A stretch of 64,000 nucleotides of DNA, taken from Dactylellina haptotyla (taxonomy: Eukaryota; Ascomycota; Orbiliomycetes; Orbiliales; Orbiliaceae). Each line of letters starts with the position of its first letter. Position 1 is the first letter of the stretch. Location of the stretch: the NCBI GenBank assembly GCA_031310005.1, contig CM062386.1, forward strand, positions 682,001 through 746,000, read 5' to 3'. The translations under genes and the position numbers were made by a program. Positions 49,901 to 61,106 of this stretch are shown in pieces. A model generated the notes under the pieces. The model worked only from the letters and a program-made list of their open reading frames with translations. It did not search any database and was not told the origin of the DNA.

Positions 49901-51432
49901 GCAGGCAGGCAAGGGCTCATCGGGGAACTGCATTCGTGCATCCTAGGGAGAAACTGCAAAGGCGATTGATTGATGTGCTCGACTTTCTCTTTAAAAACCT
50001 GAGGAACGTCAAGAAAGTCCAATCCGTACGTTATCTCCTGCAGGAGTGGTCCATCATAGTGTGGGAAGTGCCCTATTTCTCGCTTTTTTTTTCTGCAGCG
50101 CGCAGTTCAAAGTTTACAGACAGCACGACATGTGTAACCAACCTGCTGGGATGCTTCGCTGGCCAGGAAGGAGGTGAGGTATCACCGTATATAAAATTTA
50201 AGGACTGGGAAAACCCACCATATAAAAAAGCATTAGGAGACAATAACACCACCATCACTCCTAGTTAAACACCAAGCCGGCACCACAACCCGTAGTTCGC
50301 CCATGTAGGCAGATAGACAGTCTCGGCATGCATGCAGGTAAATAAGCAAGCTTTTTATTCCTCTTCCTATAAAATTCTATCTATCACAAAATAGAAGAAT
50401 TAATCAAATTTTCCGTCCTCTTGCAGAATGCATGGCTGGGTTTCTTAGCATTTTCTTGTCGTTTTTTCTCTCTCTTTCACCTTCTGCTCTACCGTGTGCG
50501 TGCTTTTGGCTTGTGATAGACGCTATACTGTACAGCAAGGAATGGTGGATTGATGCTCGCTCCACTGCACAGGACTCCTCTTTCATATCCCCTCTGATGA
50601 TCCAAGCAAATGCAGTGATCTTTCTTCATAGACAATGGTAAATGCCTCATGCAATGGAGGAGAGTTTCTCCGACGAACCACACTCGAGTAAATTGAGTCG
50701 ATTGTTTAAGAACCACACGTTAGCACGTTCGGTATGGAGAAGCTAATACTTCACCAAAGGGAGATATGACGAGATTGTGCAGCAGCGCTTATCCGCACAA
50801 GCGGGAAAGATGGAATGCAGCACTAGAACAGATATGAGATATTTGTCACCGATTATCATGAGAGTTTTCCTGTGACCTGATTCCTGAGAGATACCCGGCT
50901 CGTCTCGTTGTTCAAGCCACACTAGTTTCATCGTGATGATCGGTGCCGAATCTAGGTCCCGTCAGCAAGACGAGACGATATATAAAGAAAAGTGCCCGCA
51001 TGCATCTATCCAACATCGTTTTATAAATTTCGTCGGGTCTCAGCGCACGTTATATCCCTTACTAAGCGAGAGCACTCATGACAGAAACAAAACAAAAAAT
51101 TAGTAAAACACAAAGTGACTCTGTATTCTTAATTCTGGTATAGTCGCTACACGAAATATTACGTGTGTGAGAAAAATAAACGGCAAAAAAAATATCATGA
51201 TGCCCCCCCGCTTGTTGGTATTGTTTATGGTGCAAAAGGAAAAAAAAGAAAGAGGTATAACGAGCGGACGCTTTCAAAACAAGCACAGTTGCGTATTCCC
51301 AATCGCTTACTCCGCTCAAGAAAATAGATTATACCAAGAAAAAAGAAAGGGCTTACTAGTGAGTAAGAGAGGAACTCATTAGCCGAATGTACATCTTTGT
51401 GGGAAACGGGCGTAGGTTTAGAAATGTGATAA
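43975..51432. other. 7.5 kb gene desert upstream of the Hal4-like kinase
   Basis: No open frame in either strand shows a domain, a signal peptide with plausible mature protein, or a spliced continuation. No tRNA, rRNA or transposon is recognised. Visible structure consists of ten copies of the palindrome GCTAGC between 44864 and 49879, a strong hairpin at 49850-49901, and mononucleotide runs. It may be a long 5' regulatory region with non-coding RNA, or a decayed repeat that cannot be identified by eye. Confidence 0.5.
49850..49901. repeat. 12-bp perfect inverted repeat with inner 6-bp stem
   Basis: The arm CCTACAGATACC (49850-49861) is perfectly complementary to GGTATCTGTAGG (49890-49901). 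Inside, TGCAGT (49862-49867) pairs with ACTGCA (49881-49886), leaving a 3-nt bulge and a 13-nt loop that contains GCTAGC. It could form a cruciform or a structured RNA; function is unknown. Confidence 0.75.
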
Positions 51433-53634
51433 TTATGTGGTCGCTGATTTGAACTTGTCCCATTTGCTACCCTCCTCGTTCGCTTCATCAACTCGTCTGT
51501 TCGAATATACCGTGGCTCCTCGGCCTTGCTCTCGTTGTATGCGCTGGACGTCGTCCTGATAGGCGGTTTCGTAAATTGGGAGATCTGTCGGTGCTGGAGA
51601 CCGTGTGATAAAGTTGCCAGCAGGGTGTTCGCTGTCCCCCACGTTTAGATACGGCCGATTGGTTTTATCCTCGTAACTGCTGTCCTTTCTTTTAGGAATA
51701 GACGCTTCTTTGATAAAATCTTGCCAGATACCCATCGTATCCTTGTCCATCGTAGGAGTTGTCTCCGAGAACTGGAAAAACGGAGGTGGTAGAGGGGCTG
51801 TAGAGGACGAGTCTACGGATATTCCGCTGTCCTCTCGTTTCGGGAGTGCATGAGAGAGAGCCTGAAGGTCGAACCTCTGAGGCTCAACGTGTCCCATAAT
51901 AGGGGGGTTTCCATGTGTCCTATTGTCTGTTTCTACGCTCTTCGAACGGTTGTGCACAGGGAGCAGAGGGGGTGTCAACTCTGTCGGAGAGCTGGATAGC
52001 ACTTCGGTAGTCTCGGTGTACTGGGTTGAGTTTGCCGCTTCCGCCAACATCCTCTCGTGTCGGCGTTTGAGAACAAGCTTCTTAAACATGCTGGCAGCCT
52101 TTACAGCAGCGACTACGTTTCTGATGCTTTTTGTGATGGCATTCTTGATCTCTTCATCGGTCGGTGGCTCTATCAGATTGGAAACGTTTTCCTCTTTCGA
52201 AAGGAGAATGTCTTTGCCCATGTTAGTTACCCAAGGGTGAACTCGCAATTCATCCATTGTGATTCGATTCTTGGGATCCTTCTGTAATAGCTTTTTGAAC
52301 AAGTCGAGAAGTTCGGGCGGGGTGTCGTCGGTATATTGGACCCTGCGACTTGTGAGCTTGGGTCACTGCTTATTTAGAATGGAGCTACTTACTCGTCTTC
52401 ACGTATGCTCTCATAGAGCTCCATGATGCTGTCATTGTCGAATGGTAGACGGCCGTAGAAGAAGCAATACAGACAGACACCCATGGACCAGATATCCGCC
52501 GCCCTCCCGTCATATTCAGTGTGCCCAATCGTACACATCTCGGGGGGCAAGAAAGCAGGGCTTCCAGCCGACTTTGATGTCTTCATCGCTGCATCTTTAT
52601 CAAACATCTCTGAGACGCCAAAGTCGACAATCTTGAGACAATTCAGATGGTTGAGAAGTAAGTTGTCCGGCTTTATATCACGATGTATAATTCCTTGTGC
52701 GTGTACTAAGTGACCTGTTAGTTCAGATTTCGCTATATAGTAACTGATTGACTTACGATATTCGATTCCCAACATCAAGTCCCGAAACCAATACCTGCAG
52801 TCGTTCTCCGCGAACGGGGTCGCATTTTCGCCGATGCCGACTCTCATGATTACACCCTTGGCACACATTTCCAACACCATATACAGTGAATCGCCGTCTG
52901 GGTCATCGAGAACCTCGATCAAGTTGACAAGATTCTCATGGTCCAGCTTTTTCATTACTGCGATTTCGCCCCGGATGAGGTAGAGAGGGTTGGCAGCCTC
53001 GCCTTCAGTAGCTAGGTCCGAGCCTTTGCGACGATGCATCGGGACGTTGAGGCGTCCACCCCGGGCTGCTACAGTATGAGGTCCGTGCCGCATCAGATTA
53101 GACTTGATTTGTTTTCGTAGACGGGACTTTGAGAATTCTTTCAACGCCTGTATTTATCTGTTAGCGTAGATCATTGGCAGCTTGATAATTGACGCGCCAT
53201 ACATAATCGGTGCCTTCTTGATCTGTAGCCAGGTGAACGGAACCGAACGAGCCTCTCCCGATCTCCTGCTTTATTATATACTGGTTGATCCGTCTGTCAT
53301 CGTTCTCGTTATATTGCATACTCGCATCCAGGGTTTCCTAGGGAATCAGGTCAGCGCATATTCTCGATGCAGATAGATATAAGTACGGAAATGCTACCTT
53401 TACGACCCGCCGGGGCGTCGAGTGAGTTCTTTTGTGGTGTCGAGTTGGCGAGCGGAACAAGGTCGCTGGAGAAGACATGTGTCGGTGGACTGGCGGACGC
53501 CCTGTCGGCGTCGACTGCCCGGACTCGATCGCAGCCTCATTCTCGCCTTCCACAACCACTATCTGCTCTGTAAGATGCGACTCAATTGAGGCGGGCACTG
53601 TCGCAGCATGCTTGAGGTCGTATTCGGACTCCAT
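51433..53634 (-). CDS. calcium/calmodulin-dependent kinase kinase (CaMKK/Ssp1-like)
   Basis: Upstream kinase expected to activate CaMK and/or AMPK-type kinases. Five exons: 53634-53398, 53337-53203, 53147-52757, 52705-52393 and 52342-51433, with introns of only 50-60 nt, give 661 aa. Kinase domain (~97-385): IGRGSFGSVHLATD, ALKEFSKSRLRKQ, then a basic/Pro insert between lobes typical of CaMKKs (RGGRLNVPMHRRKG), HRDIKPDNLLL, VDFGVSEMF, and SAGSPAFLPPEM at the activation segment. C-terminal to the kinase, residues ~427-457 form a basic amphipathic stretch (RNVVAAVKAASMFKKLVLKR) that looks like an autoinhibitory and calmodulin-binding segment. The tail is Ser/Thr/Pro-rich. A. nidulans CmkC and fission-yeast Ssp1 are the expected relatives. 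Confidence 0.9.
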
Positions 53635-54217
53635 TGCGAGCTATGTGCACTTTATCCCGAAGCTGACGGATGTTGCGATTGGGAGGGGGGAAGCAAGTGG
53701 TGACCCAAAGAACTCCAAGCTTCTCGGATCTCTTTCCGCCCCACAGCCAGAGGGCGCTTGCCAAAGTGGGCGAAATAACGTTACTTGTCTTGGGTGGGCT
53801 TTCGGTGTCTATCGCGCAGAGTCCGGGCTGAAGTCTTGGTGCCTGATCATCACGAACCCAACGCTGGGGGACAAGAAATCTTGGAAGGGATATTCGATCT
53901 CGGAAGGGATCTTGGGCGCACCGCAGACAGCTTTGGATTCTGCACGGCTGAACTGGAAGCCAGGGAACGAAGGAGGGGAGCGGAGGGAGCTTCCCCGCTT
54001 CGCACCCGCCGCCTGGAAAGGCCGAATGGGCTGCAGCCGACCAGCCCCGAACGGGATCCCCGGGCGCAGTCTGTGGCGGGGGGCTCGGGGATTTTCAGCC
54101 ACGTGGCGGGGCCCGCCTCGGGGAGCTTTAACAGCAGCAGACGCGGACCCCGGTTGTCGGGTCCCGACTCTGTCACGACGACCTCTCTCCTCAGGACGAC
54201 AACTCCCGAGTCTCACG
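53635..54217. promoter_or_regulatory. divergent promoter between the CaMKK-like gene and PBN1
   Basis: 583 bp, GC-rich on the PBN1 side, between two divergent start codons. A long plus-strand frame enters PBN1 through it without a stop, but the protein family begins at MKRRITF, so the upstream part is judged non-coding. Confidence 0.5.
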
Positions 54218-55975
54218 ATGAAGCGGCGTATCACTTTCATCCTCCCGCCGAAGGAAAATCCTGCAGATGACGCCTTCCGCCTGACGAAAGACAGCTTGGA
54301 GATCAAAGATCTGACGGCAATACGGGAGGACCGGTTCACGTTTGGGTTCCAGGAGCTGCCCCAGTTCGTATGTCGCGTTCGCTACCTCGCTCTTGGAGCA
54401 CATAGCTAACTATGGGGATGTAGTTGAAAGATGTTGTCAAGCAAACCCACGAGCTCTACATCCGCTTCGACAATGGGAAGGACTACGCCGACAAACGAAG
54501 CGGTCCGTTCGCCTCGAGGCTGCCCCTCGGCGTTCACATCTTTGCCGTGCCGCTCAGAGAGTCCAAGATGTAGGCTTCATTTCGGGTTGCTATGCAAGGG
54601 CTGTTCTTGATGCTAATGGGAGAAGTACAGGGGCAACCTCTGCTCTTTTCTCTCGAAATACGCGGACATTCCCTGCAACTCAATAGAAGTATGTACCCGT
54701 CTGTGATTGTTCATTCGTGTTCTAACATATTAGCAGGAATCATTTACGAAACACAAAAGATCAAAGCAATTCTATTCTCCGGACCCGGCTGTCCTATCAA
54801 GAGTCCTCAAACCTTTAGCGAACAAGGTCTGCGGACCGGCAAAGAAAGCATGCAAAGAGAAGCTCATGGAACTCGAGACCGCTTCTTCCGTCGATGTCAA
54901 ATATGACGTGGTCTCGCAAGTCTTGGAAGTCAACGCCCTCTGGAACTCTTATTCTGGTGGCAATCGACAGGACGGCCATTGGGATCTTCTATTAAAACCC
55001 AATACACCTGGAGATAGGGTTGAGATTGGTATCCTCACAGATGGCGATAGTGCTCAGAGAGAGGAGATTTCTCTTCAAGGCCAAGTAGGCGTCGTAGGGC
55101 AAGATGATAAATTAAGTAAGACACCCGAGCGATGCGAACTTAGCTTGTACTGACGGGATCTAGAACCGACATTGATAACCTTCCCGGCGAGGCATCACGG
55201 CCGCAGCAACATCTACATGGCCGGGTTTAACCAGCCTACTGGGTTGCATCCAAAGCTCGAGGTCACATTGGCTCTCGGTGGCTCATCACCTGGTGAAGAG
55301 TGTACCTTGAATGCTTATTTTACAGTCCCCCAGCCCTTCTTCGTCGACCCTTATCAGCTCGAAGATGTGAAGCTCATGCAATCCTATGGCATCAAGAAAG
55401 TCCGTGTGGTGGAAGGGGAGACGGACTTGGAAGCTCCAGTGTGGGCGATGACGAAATGGGGCGCTCTGGTTCTCGCCGAATTGGACGTCAAAGAGTACAT
55501 GAAGCGCTGGGCGGAGGACCCGGCACCTATGGAGATTACTCTTCCACTCCATCTGCGGTATCTACCAACGCACCCGGAGAAATGGAAGGAGACAGCTACA
55601 TTACCGTGGCCAACAGTGTTTTGGGCGTGTCATTCGGAAGATTGTAAGTATGTCGCCCAGTCTGCGAAGGATAAGTGCTAACGATGCATAGGGAGCAAAA
55701 TGACCACGAATCCCTTTGATAGAAGGATGCTCGGCTATGAAGAATACTTCCCAGAGCAGACATTTTTCCATCACCTCACCCCGAAGCTTATCAATACAAC
55801 TCTCTCTCAGTCGGGTCTGGAAGTCCCGATTCTCAACTCGGTCGACGCACAGTTAATTGAGTGGGGGACTATGGGAATCATTGTGGTCGGGTTCGTTTGG
55901 GTATTCGGAAAGATTATATTCAGCCTTCTAGGGGCAAATGCCCCAAAAGTCAAAGAGCACAAAAAGAAGGAATAA
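54218..55975 (+). CDS. PBN1: Pbn1 (PIG-X), GPI mannosyltransferase I subunit
   Basis: ER membrane protein that stabilises the first GPI mannosyltransferase (Gpi14/PIG-M) and is needed for some ER protein processing in yeast. Six exons: 54218-54367, 54424-54569, 54631-54688, 54737-55115, 55164-55643 and 55692-55975 (introns 48-61 nt), giving 498 aa. The start MKRRITFI is conserved in filamentous fungi. The central luminal part includes HHGRSNIYMAGFNQPTGLHP and ECTLNAYFTVPQPFFVDPYQ, a PIG-X signature with FVDPYQL, and then LHLRYLPTHPE. One C-terminal membrane helix (TMGIIVVGFVWVFGKIIFSL) is followed by a short basic tail ending in KKKE. Divergent from the CaMKK-like gene. Confidence 0.92.
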
Positions 55976-56129
55976 GTGATATGTTTAGTTAGCATGTAGC
56001 ATGTTGAATTCAGCGAGTATCCGAAAGCGTCTTCTCTCAATCGGGTAATGTGTTGTTTTGCCGCGTATAAATATATTCGCCTTCCTATTACTTGTATCGA
56101 GTCTTTCAATCTTTCATTCACTCGCGAAA

Positions 56130-57529
56130 ATGTCTGAAGCAGCAATTGTCGAGTGGTTTTCGCGCAACGGCGCCCAAGTCCACCCGTCGATTCGGATATC
56201 AAAGTCTGAATCTGGCGAATATGTACTCAGTAAGAGCAATTTATATTCAAACTCCGTAGTTTTGCGCTAAAAGTTGGTAGCTTCGGTTGATGCTATACCC
56301 GAGTCGACGACGATCATAAGCATCCCGTCATCTTCGATATTAAGCACCGCAAACAGTTCCCTTTTACAGCGCGCACCGGCGATAGCTGAAAAAGCGCAAT
56401 GGCCAGCGTTAATAATGACCATAATATGGGAAGCGTCGCAGCCGGACTCGAAATGGCGAGCGTATCTCGACAGTCTACCGAAGGAGTTTGATACCCTTAT
56501 GTATTGGAACGCCGATGAGCTCAAGGATCTGGAAGGCTCAGCGGTGGTAAATAAGATTGGCAAGGAAGAAGCAGAGATTTGGTACGCAACGGACTTTAGT
56601 GATTTCCGGGACAAGCACCGCGAGGTTTTCGAGGGAGTGGATACGTCGCTCGAGGCATTCCATAGAGTTGGGTCCTGGGTTACGGCATTCTCGGCGGACT
56701 TGGCGAAACCCGTGGATGAGAGTAACCCCAGAGACGAGGACGATATGGAAGATGACGATGATAATGAATATGACTCGTTGGATTCGTTTAAGGCTATGGT
56801 GCCTTTTACAAATCTGATACCGTCCGATTGCGACGAGGCTAATGTGGGTTTTATTTTCAAAATTTGAGGGACTATGCTAACGTATGGTAGTGCGAATTTT
56901 CGCCTGCGGAATCGGCAATCTCTTTCGTCGCGATCAAAGATATCCCCGCAAACACTGTCCTCTACGTTGACCCCGGTCCGCTTCCACGATCCGATCTCCT
57001 ACGACGGGTCGGCAGTTACCCACAATCTTCGGCGCAACACGATGTTATTGAAATAGATTCTACCCTCATAATCTCAGTGGCAGGAAGCGCTCTCTCGGAA
57101 AGTGTCCGGGACGAACGAATAGAAAAGCTCGTTGATGAGGACATCCTCGAAGACTCTTACGATATCGAGGCGGACGGCAGCATCCCATCTGAAATACTCA
57201 TTGTCATCCAGGCTTTTATGGCCGATGACCAGACGTTCCAATCTTACGTGGAACAAGAGAAGTTCCCAAAAGCGAAGAAGGATCCCAGGACGGGAAATAT
57301 AATTTTGGAAGTCATCGCGAAGAGACGAGAGATGTATACAACAACTGTAGAGGAGGATATCGCTTTACTTAGGTCGGGCGCGGAGCTGAGCAAGCGGAAG
57401 CGGATGGCGGTAGAAGTTAGAGCTGGAGAAAAAGAGATATTGAGGAGGATGGAGAACACAGTTCGAAGCTGGGGTGTAGAGATTGAGGAAGGAAGCGGCG
57501 GAAGGGACAGGAAGAGGCTAAAGAGGTGA
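56130..57529 (+). CDS. SET-domain protein lysine methyltransferase, RKM4/SETD6-like
   Basis: Likely methylates a lysine of a ribosomal or other protein. Exons 56130-56229, 56281-56843 and 56891-57529 (introns 51 and 47 nt) give 433 aa. N-terminus: VEWFSRNGAQVHPSIRI, as in RKM4 relatives; then IPESTTIISIPSSSILS, the acidic stretch DDMEDDDDNEYDS, FVAIKDIPANTVLYVDPGP, LLRRVGSYPQSSAQHDVIEI, and a C-terminal helical domain of the Rubisco-LSMT substrate-binding type ending in basic RKRLKR. The first junction is uncertain: the model drops the Gly-Arg-Gly usually seen at the start of the SET domain. The central SET motif (residues like NHS) is also weak, so catalytic competence is not assured. Confidence 0.75.
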
Positions 57530-57964
57530 AGTTGTCGCCATATAGCAGTTGAAATGAAATAGGCCCAGATGCCATCTAGCGTTTAATATGATCTTACAAA
57601 TAAATTCCATCAGACATTCGAAACAAACCCTATCAAAGCTCACCGTTTTTGGAGAATGATTTCTCAATTTTATGATTAATTCTATTCTTCCATTTGTTCT
57701 TTCTAAATTTGGGTAGCAAATACAAGTTAAAAATTTTATGCGATCAAATCCCACGCATGATTTATTGAGAATAGGACCATGAATTAGACTATTGGGCGAC
57801 ACGGCGTCATGTAAAGCATCTTCTTATATGCAACAGCTAGTAGATGCGCCTCGATGATTCTTCAAAATTATCAAATTTGATTTTAAACGGATTATAAAGC
57901 TTCATCTCCACTTTCGTAATATTACAAAAATTTGTTATATACGCACCGTTACCTGTAATTGCCG
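57530..57964. other. convergent 3' region
   Basis: About 435 bp of AT-rich sequence between the SET gene and the secreted-protein gene, which converge here. No gene is seen. Confidence 0.4.
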
Positions 57965-58966
57965 CTACTGGCTGTCTTTCCTGTCCCCTTTATGCGGGCA
58001 AAGTCCCTCATAGTGACCGTTAGAGCCTCCGTCGATCGGGCAAGTTGCGCCACTATCTCGTTTTTTAAAGTTTAATGTATTTCCAAGGCTTGGAAAATCT
58101 ATCGCCCCCCAGGCATTTTCGGTACCTGGTCCTTCAAGATAGTATGGTTCCTTTACGCCCGGTACTAACCTTCTATCATTGGGCGCGCTCCAAAAGCTAT
58201 TTTGTTTCCCAGGCCGTGGGGCGTCGTTCCACCCGTAGCCCTGGAATTGAGCGTGAGCTTTGCCGCCTTGACCTGTTCGCCATCTCCAATTTGGGTTCTT
58301 TAATTTGACAACTGGGGCTATATTACGAAGAGCCGCCAGATAATCCGCGGCAACTGCGCCGATTACGGTCGGCCTTGGATTTCTGAGGATCGCATTACAA
58401 TGACATACTAACCGTGCATCAACAGGAGGCCGTGTTAGCGTTCTAGTTAGATCTTTGCGCCTTTTATATCTTGTACAAGGAGGCTTTGGATACAACTACT
58501 TACATAGTACATGAAGACAGACATTTACGTCATGTTATTTTTCGCATTCACCCTCAGGGGTGCCATTTGGGGCAAGGTTTGGTATCATCGCTCCATCTTC
58601 TGTACAGAGGCAACTCCGGCATTTCTGCTGCATGACAGTAATCCTCTGAATAGCAGCGTCATGAGTTAGGTTCGGCTCATCCGGCCATACGACGAAGTCC
58701 TCATCTGGCAAGGAGTCGTGATATCTAGGCTCAAGCGTGTAAACTGATTCCGGTGGACTACACTCCACGATCATTTGTTGGTTTTTGTAGAAATACGAGG
58801 GATGAATAGAGACTCTGGGAGTGATTCGTCTCCCTGTTTTTGTAGGTAATTCTGTATTGGCTTGAGCTTTAGAAGCAGGTGTAGGTGCTGCGGAATGAGT
58901 TTCTACTTTCAACACCAAAAGTAATGCGCAGCAAACCAGTAAATGGGTACATGGTAGTATCTGCAT
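57965..58966 (-). CDS. secreted Cys-containing protein, unknown family
   Basis: Two exons, 58966-58552 and 58407-57965 (144-nt intron with CTAAC branch sites), give 285 aa. The intron is inferred because the downstream frame has no ATG and the join is in frame. It starts with a signal peptide (LLVCCALLLVLKVETHSAAP), so export is likely. After a Thr/Pro-rich segment come paired Cys motifs: QQKCRSCLCTEDG, then across the splice EVCHCNAILRNPRP, and near the end ATCPIDGG and GLCPHKG. The last ~100 residues are rich in Trp, Gly, Pro and Asn (WRWRTGQGG, FQGYGWNDAPRPG). No known domain is recognised. Candidate extracellular or cell-wall protein; an effector role would be speculation. Confidence 0.65.
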
Positions 58967-59984
58967 GATCGGCGCCTGGTATATTCTTCGAGAAGGAGCA
59001 CTTTATTCCAGAAAGGCAACCTAATATTATTTGATACTACGGCGGAACGAAGTTTCGTTGTAATGCGGGTGATAATTAAATAACGGGCGACGAGCTACGG
59101 ATATATAGAAAGTTGCGAATTATCTATGTTATTTATGATGTAGTTACTACTCTAAAACTTTGATGTAATATTTTAACATCGCAATGTGCAGTTCGACCAA
59201 AATAGGGCGGTTTTACAATCCCTTGTTGCATCTCGGGCTCAGAATGAGTTTAGTTAGAGAGGCACAAATCTTAGGATGCAGAAAATTGCCCCCAAAGTTG
59301 GTTAAATGTTAAATTCGAGATTTTCGGTTTCTTACCTTCGTCTAGACTCGAGACTGGTTAATGTTTCTTCTCGCTAACAAAAATAGGAGCGTAAACACTG
59401 CCTCAATCATTGCTACTTGCTGGTACTCAATCTCGTCCGGATCTTATTCTTAACAGCACACTGCTAGCTACGAGGTACGCAGTCTCAATTTTTGAGGTTC
59501 TCAGAACCGATTCTCCAACAAGTTTGTTTCATTTTCATTCAGAAAATGTTGGCCTGGAAAACTCGTGCATCCTGCTTGCCAGTCAACTCGGACACCGGAT
59601 GCTAGATCCTTGTTAGCATATTGAACGCAATAACCAATTGGCGAAATGATCTTGCTGTCCCATATAATAGTCTATAATAGTCATGGGCAATGCAATCACC
59701 AATCCAGGTCATTTTCGCCGTATCATTTGTCACAGACCAGCACAACCCAATAAATCGAGTCCCGTAAATCGAATTAAACGGGAAACCACCCGTTTAAAGG
59801 CTAGGAAACAGCAATAAACAAGCATCTGTGCAACACTCGCAACGCTCCAGCGATCCCAGCAGTAAAAAGTAAGTTTGTCCCCCTCCCAAACCCAATATCG
59901 GCATGGGTTGACCGCATATGGCAAAAATATCATTCCTCGACCAAAAACAATGCTAATTGGCTTAAAAAAAGGGCAAAAGAATGC
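58967..59984. other. AT-rich intergenic region
   Basis: About 1 kb holding the promoter of the secreted-protein gene. It also holds the tRNA terminator region at its right end. Open frames are short and domainless. Confidence 0.4.
59964..59978 (-). terminator. RNA polymerase III terminator of tRNA-Met
   Basis: On the minus strand, a T4 run (59975-59978) begins 7 nt past the tRNA 3' end and a T7 run (59964-59970) follows, the usual termination signals for polymerase III. Confidence 0.75.
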
Positions 59985-60097
59985 TGCTCCCTGCCAGGAT
60001 CGAACTGGCGACCTTGAGATGTCTGTTTTCGAGCTTTCTAAGCCCGTCATATTCGAAGATATGAGACTCACGTGATAACCAACTACACCAAGGAAGC
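59985..60097 (-). tRNA. elongator tRNA-Met(CAU) with 39-nt intron
   Basis: 113-nt gene. The acceptor stem GCTTCCT pairs with AGGGAGC (one G-T pair). The D-arm starts GTGTAGTTGG. The anticodon stem TGAGT/TCTCA shows the T-T mismatch at 31/39 typical of elongator Met tRNAs, the anticodon loop CTCATA-A carries CAT, the variable loop is AGGTC, and the T-arm is GCCAG-TTCGATC-CTGGC. The intron occupies 60059-60021, directly after position 37, the canonical site. Its ATATGA (60047-60052) is complementary to TCATAT across the anticodon and splice junction, as pre-tRNA folding needs. The 3' CCA is not encoded. Mature length is 74 nt. Confidence 0.93.
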
Positions 60098-61106
60098 TTG
60101 TGATATTGTGTTGATACACTAAAACCCCATATAAACCGTTTTGCGTTGTGTTGTAACACCCGTTTTTGGCTTTTACAATTGTGCGACTTGCCAGATTTGA
60201 TGCATTCTGGTGCTGATCCAATAACACCATGAAGTGATTGCTTTTGGGAAGATGCATTGGAACTTACGCTTTGATATTTAGATCACTAGGATTCTTGTAC
60301 CATAAAAGCAAGTTTTAAACCTATAATCAGTCCAGAGCCTCCCGCTATTGGTATAACAATATAAGCAATACTAAAGTCTGAGTGGGGAGTGGCCTGGGGG
60401 ACTCGAACCGAATTCCGATAGGTAAACCTAAGTTGTGATCATATAGTGTCAGGGCTTCGTTGCTCTGAAATTAGAATCGATTAGATAGAGTAGAGAATTT
60501 GTGGTAGTGTTTCAAGAGCGGAAGTGGGCTAAGATTGTGCTGGTAGTATTGTATAGTCCTGGTTTACAACGTCCGAGGCTTCAGTCCCACAAAGCTGCTG
60601 CGCTTTAAGTGAGTCGACTTAAATTCCTCCATTTAGTTCTTACTCATTTGCTAGTCTCATTGCCAGCTCATTTGCTACTCTATTGAAATTGATCTTGTAA
60701 TCTTACTACCAGAATCCCAACTTCTATTTCCTTTCATTTTGCGTTCCTTGTTATCTTTAAACCGCCTTTGGCTCCTTAACCCCCTCTAACTGGAACGTTG
60801 CAGATTATCTCACTATATATATTACTTGATTAGACTTCGTTTTGCAATTTTCCACTTTCTAGAACGATCTAGTGACATAAAGGTAATACTTCTCGACTGT
60901 TACTTTTCTAGTGTCGAACGTTGCTAAACTAGTAGTTACTTTTAGAATACGAACCCAAACATATCCAAACATCTCGACCAGTATTTTGCTAGGCTCAAGT
61001 ATTCGATTTTAATTGGCAAATCGCTTAGTTTAAGTCTCTATAAGTGGTTGGTAAGTACCGCCTAGAAGGGTCGATAGTATTAGAACGTAAAATAATATCT
61101 TTATAG
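60098..61106. other. AT-rich intergenic region
   Basis: About 1 kb with no supported gene. A GGTTCGAGTCC-like word on the minus strand near 60397-60410 resembles a tRNA T-loop but has no matching stems around it. Confidence 0.4.

Noticed and set aside
53432-54217. Upstream part of a 325-codon frame entering PBN1
   Set aside because: The conserved protein starts at MKRRITF at 54218; upstream residues look like translated GC-rich promoter and overlap the CaMKK 5' end.
60370-60445. tRNA-like T-loop word (GGTTCGAGTCC, minus strand)
   Set aside because: Flanking bases do not form a T-stem, acceptor stem or anticodon arm.
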